NCBI RefSeq assembly: GCF_000003815.2
Contig: NC_049988.1
Span: forward strand, 3,230,419-3,287,078
DNA: 56,660 bases
Source: Branchiostoma floridae
Lineage: Eukaryota; Chordata; Leptocardii; Amphioxiformes; Branchiostomatidae
Reading direction: 5' to 3'
Shown: positions 56,385-56,660 of the stretch, one piece after another
Layout of the letters: each line of letters starts with the position of its first letter
Position numbering within the stretch: the first letter of the stretch is position 1
The notes under the pieces: generated by a model
What the model saw: the letters and a program-made list of their open reading frames with translations, nothing else
Database searches by the model: none
Told to the model about the DNA's origin: nothing
Position numbers and translations under genes: made by a program

Positions 56385-56660
56385 TCATTTTGTATCTTTC
56401 TTGGGAGCAAACAGAACGCGATATGCCCCCTTACATATCTTGATGAACCAAAATATATTCAGCATGTAAAGTATGGGACTCAGAACAAAGAGGTTGATGA
56501 GAGGACCAGTTCCAAGTTTGTACACTTCGCCTGTCTTTATGTGCGGGATCAGTCCGAGAAACATGGGGATGGTGGCAACACGGCACAGAAAGAACACCAC
56601 CAGCATGGCCACACCGTTTACTTTGTACAGTTGTGAACGTTGATAACCCAGAGTGTGTAG
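56385..56660 (-). CDS. TLCD4-like: TLC-domain gene, last exon only (continues past the right edge)
   Basis: The minus strand from the window edge to TAA at 56385-56387 gives LHTLGYQRSQLYKVNGVAM, LVVFFLCRVATIPMFLGLI and ILYMLNIFWFIKICKGAYRV, ending in PKKDTK. It is about 90 per cent identical to the last exon of the 251-aa copy, with a two-residue deletion near the end. The exon's acceptor should lie just beyond 56660. It is the fourth copy of the array, in the same orientation. Confidence 0.85.
   Translation of the reverse strand, partial: LHTLGYQRSQLYKVNGVAMLVVFFLCRVATIPMFLGLIPHIKTGEVYKLGTGPLINLFVLSPILYMLNIFWFIKICKGAYRVLFAPKKDTK

Overview
The window looks like metazoan nuclear DNA. Genes are split by GT-AG introns, intergenic DNA is AT-rich and packed with short inverted-repeat transposons, and there are tRNA-derived SINE-like repeats and assembly gaps. 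A cephalochordate (lancelet, Branchiostoma) is my best guess. The reasons are an LRR receptor tail built on Y-x-x-I-P-D-x-Y-Y motifs, local gene duplicates and dense MITEs. That assignment is inference. All exon models below were spliced by eye from GT/AG sites and reading-phase agreement.

Left third (1-18.7 kb, minus strand): two related genes for single-pass membrane proteins without a signal peptide. The first is partial (exons 3309-3639 and 2353-2501, running off the left edge). The second is a complete-looking six-exon model (18648 to 5518, 867 codons plus stop). Its parts in order are a long cytoplasmic-type region with a His/Tyr/Asn/Glu minisatellite and repeated Tyr motifs, one membrane helix, a Thr/Ser stalk, a Trp-rich segment and ribonuclease-inhibitor-type LRRs. 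Its last intron holds a 6.9-kb fold-back element with inverted arms made of 121-bp tandem repeats, and a smaller MITE with a perfect 9-bp target duplication sits in the fold-back loop. A 43-bp minisatellite and a decayed copy of the gene's C-terminal end lie just downstream.

Middle (18.7-28.5 kb): mostly repeats, then a plus-strand LRR transmembrane receptor (24337-26454). Its 5' part lies in a 911-base N gap and its tail is broken by a 100-base N gap.

Right half (28.5-56.7 kb, minus strand): four head-to-tail copies of a six-exon TLC-domain gene of the TLCD4/TMEM56 type, spaced about 8-10 kb. Two have intact reading frames (249 and 251 aa). One is shifted by 2 bp in exon 3 and meets a TGA at the exon 3/4 junction. 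The fourth enters from the right edge. Conserved phases, shared introns and shared flanks show growth by tandem duplication. Introns and spacers carry at least nine transposon families, and one spacer carries a stray piece of the LRR receptor's cytoplasmic tail.

No bacterial operon, CRISPR array, canonical tRNA or rRNA gene, or transposase gene was seen.
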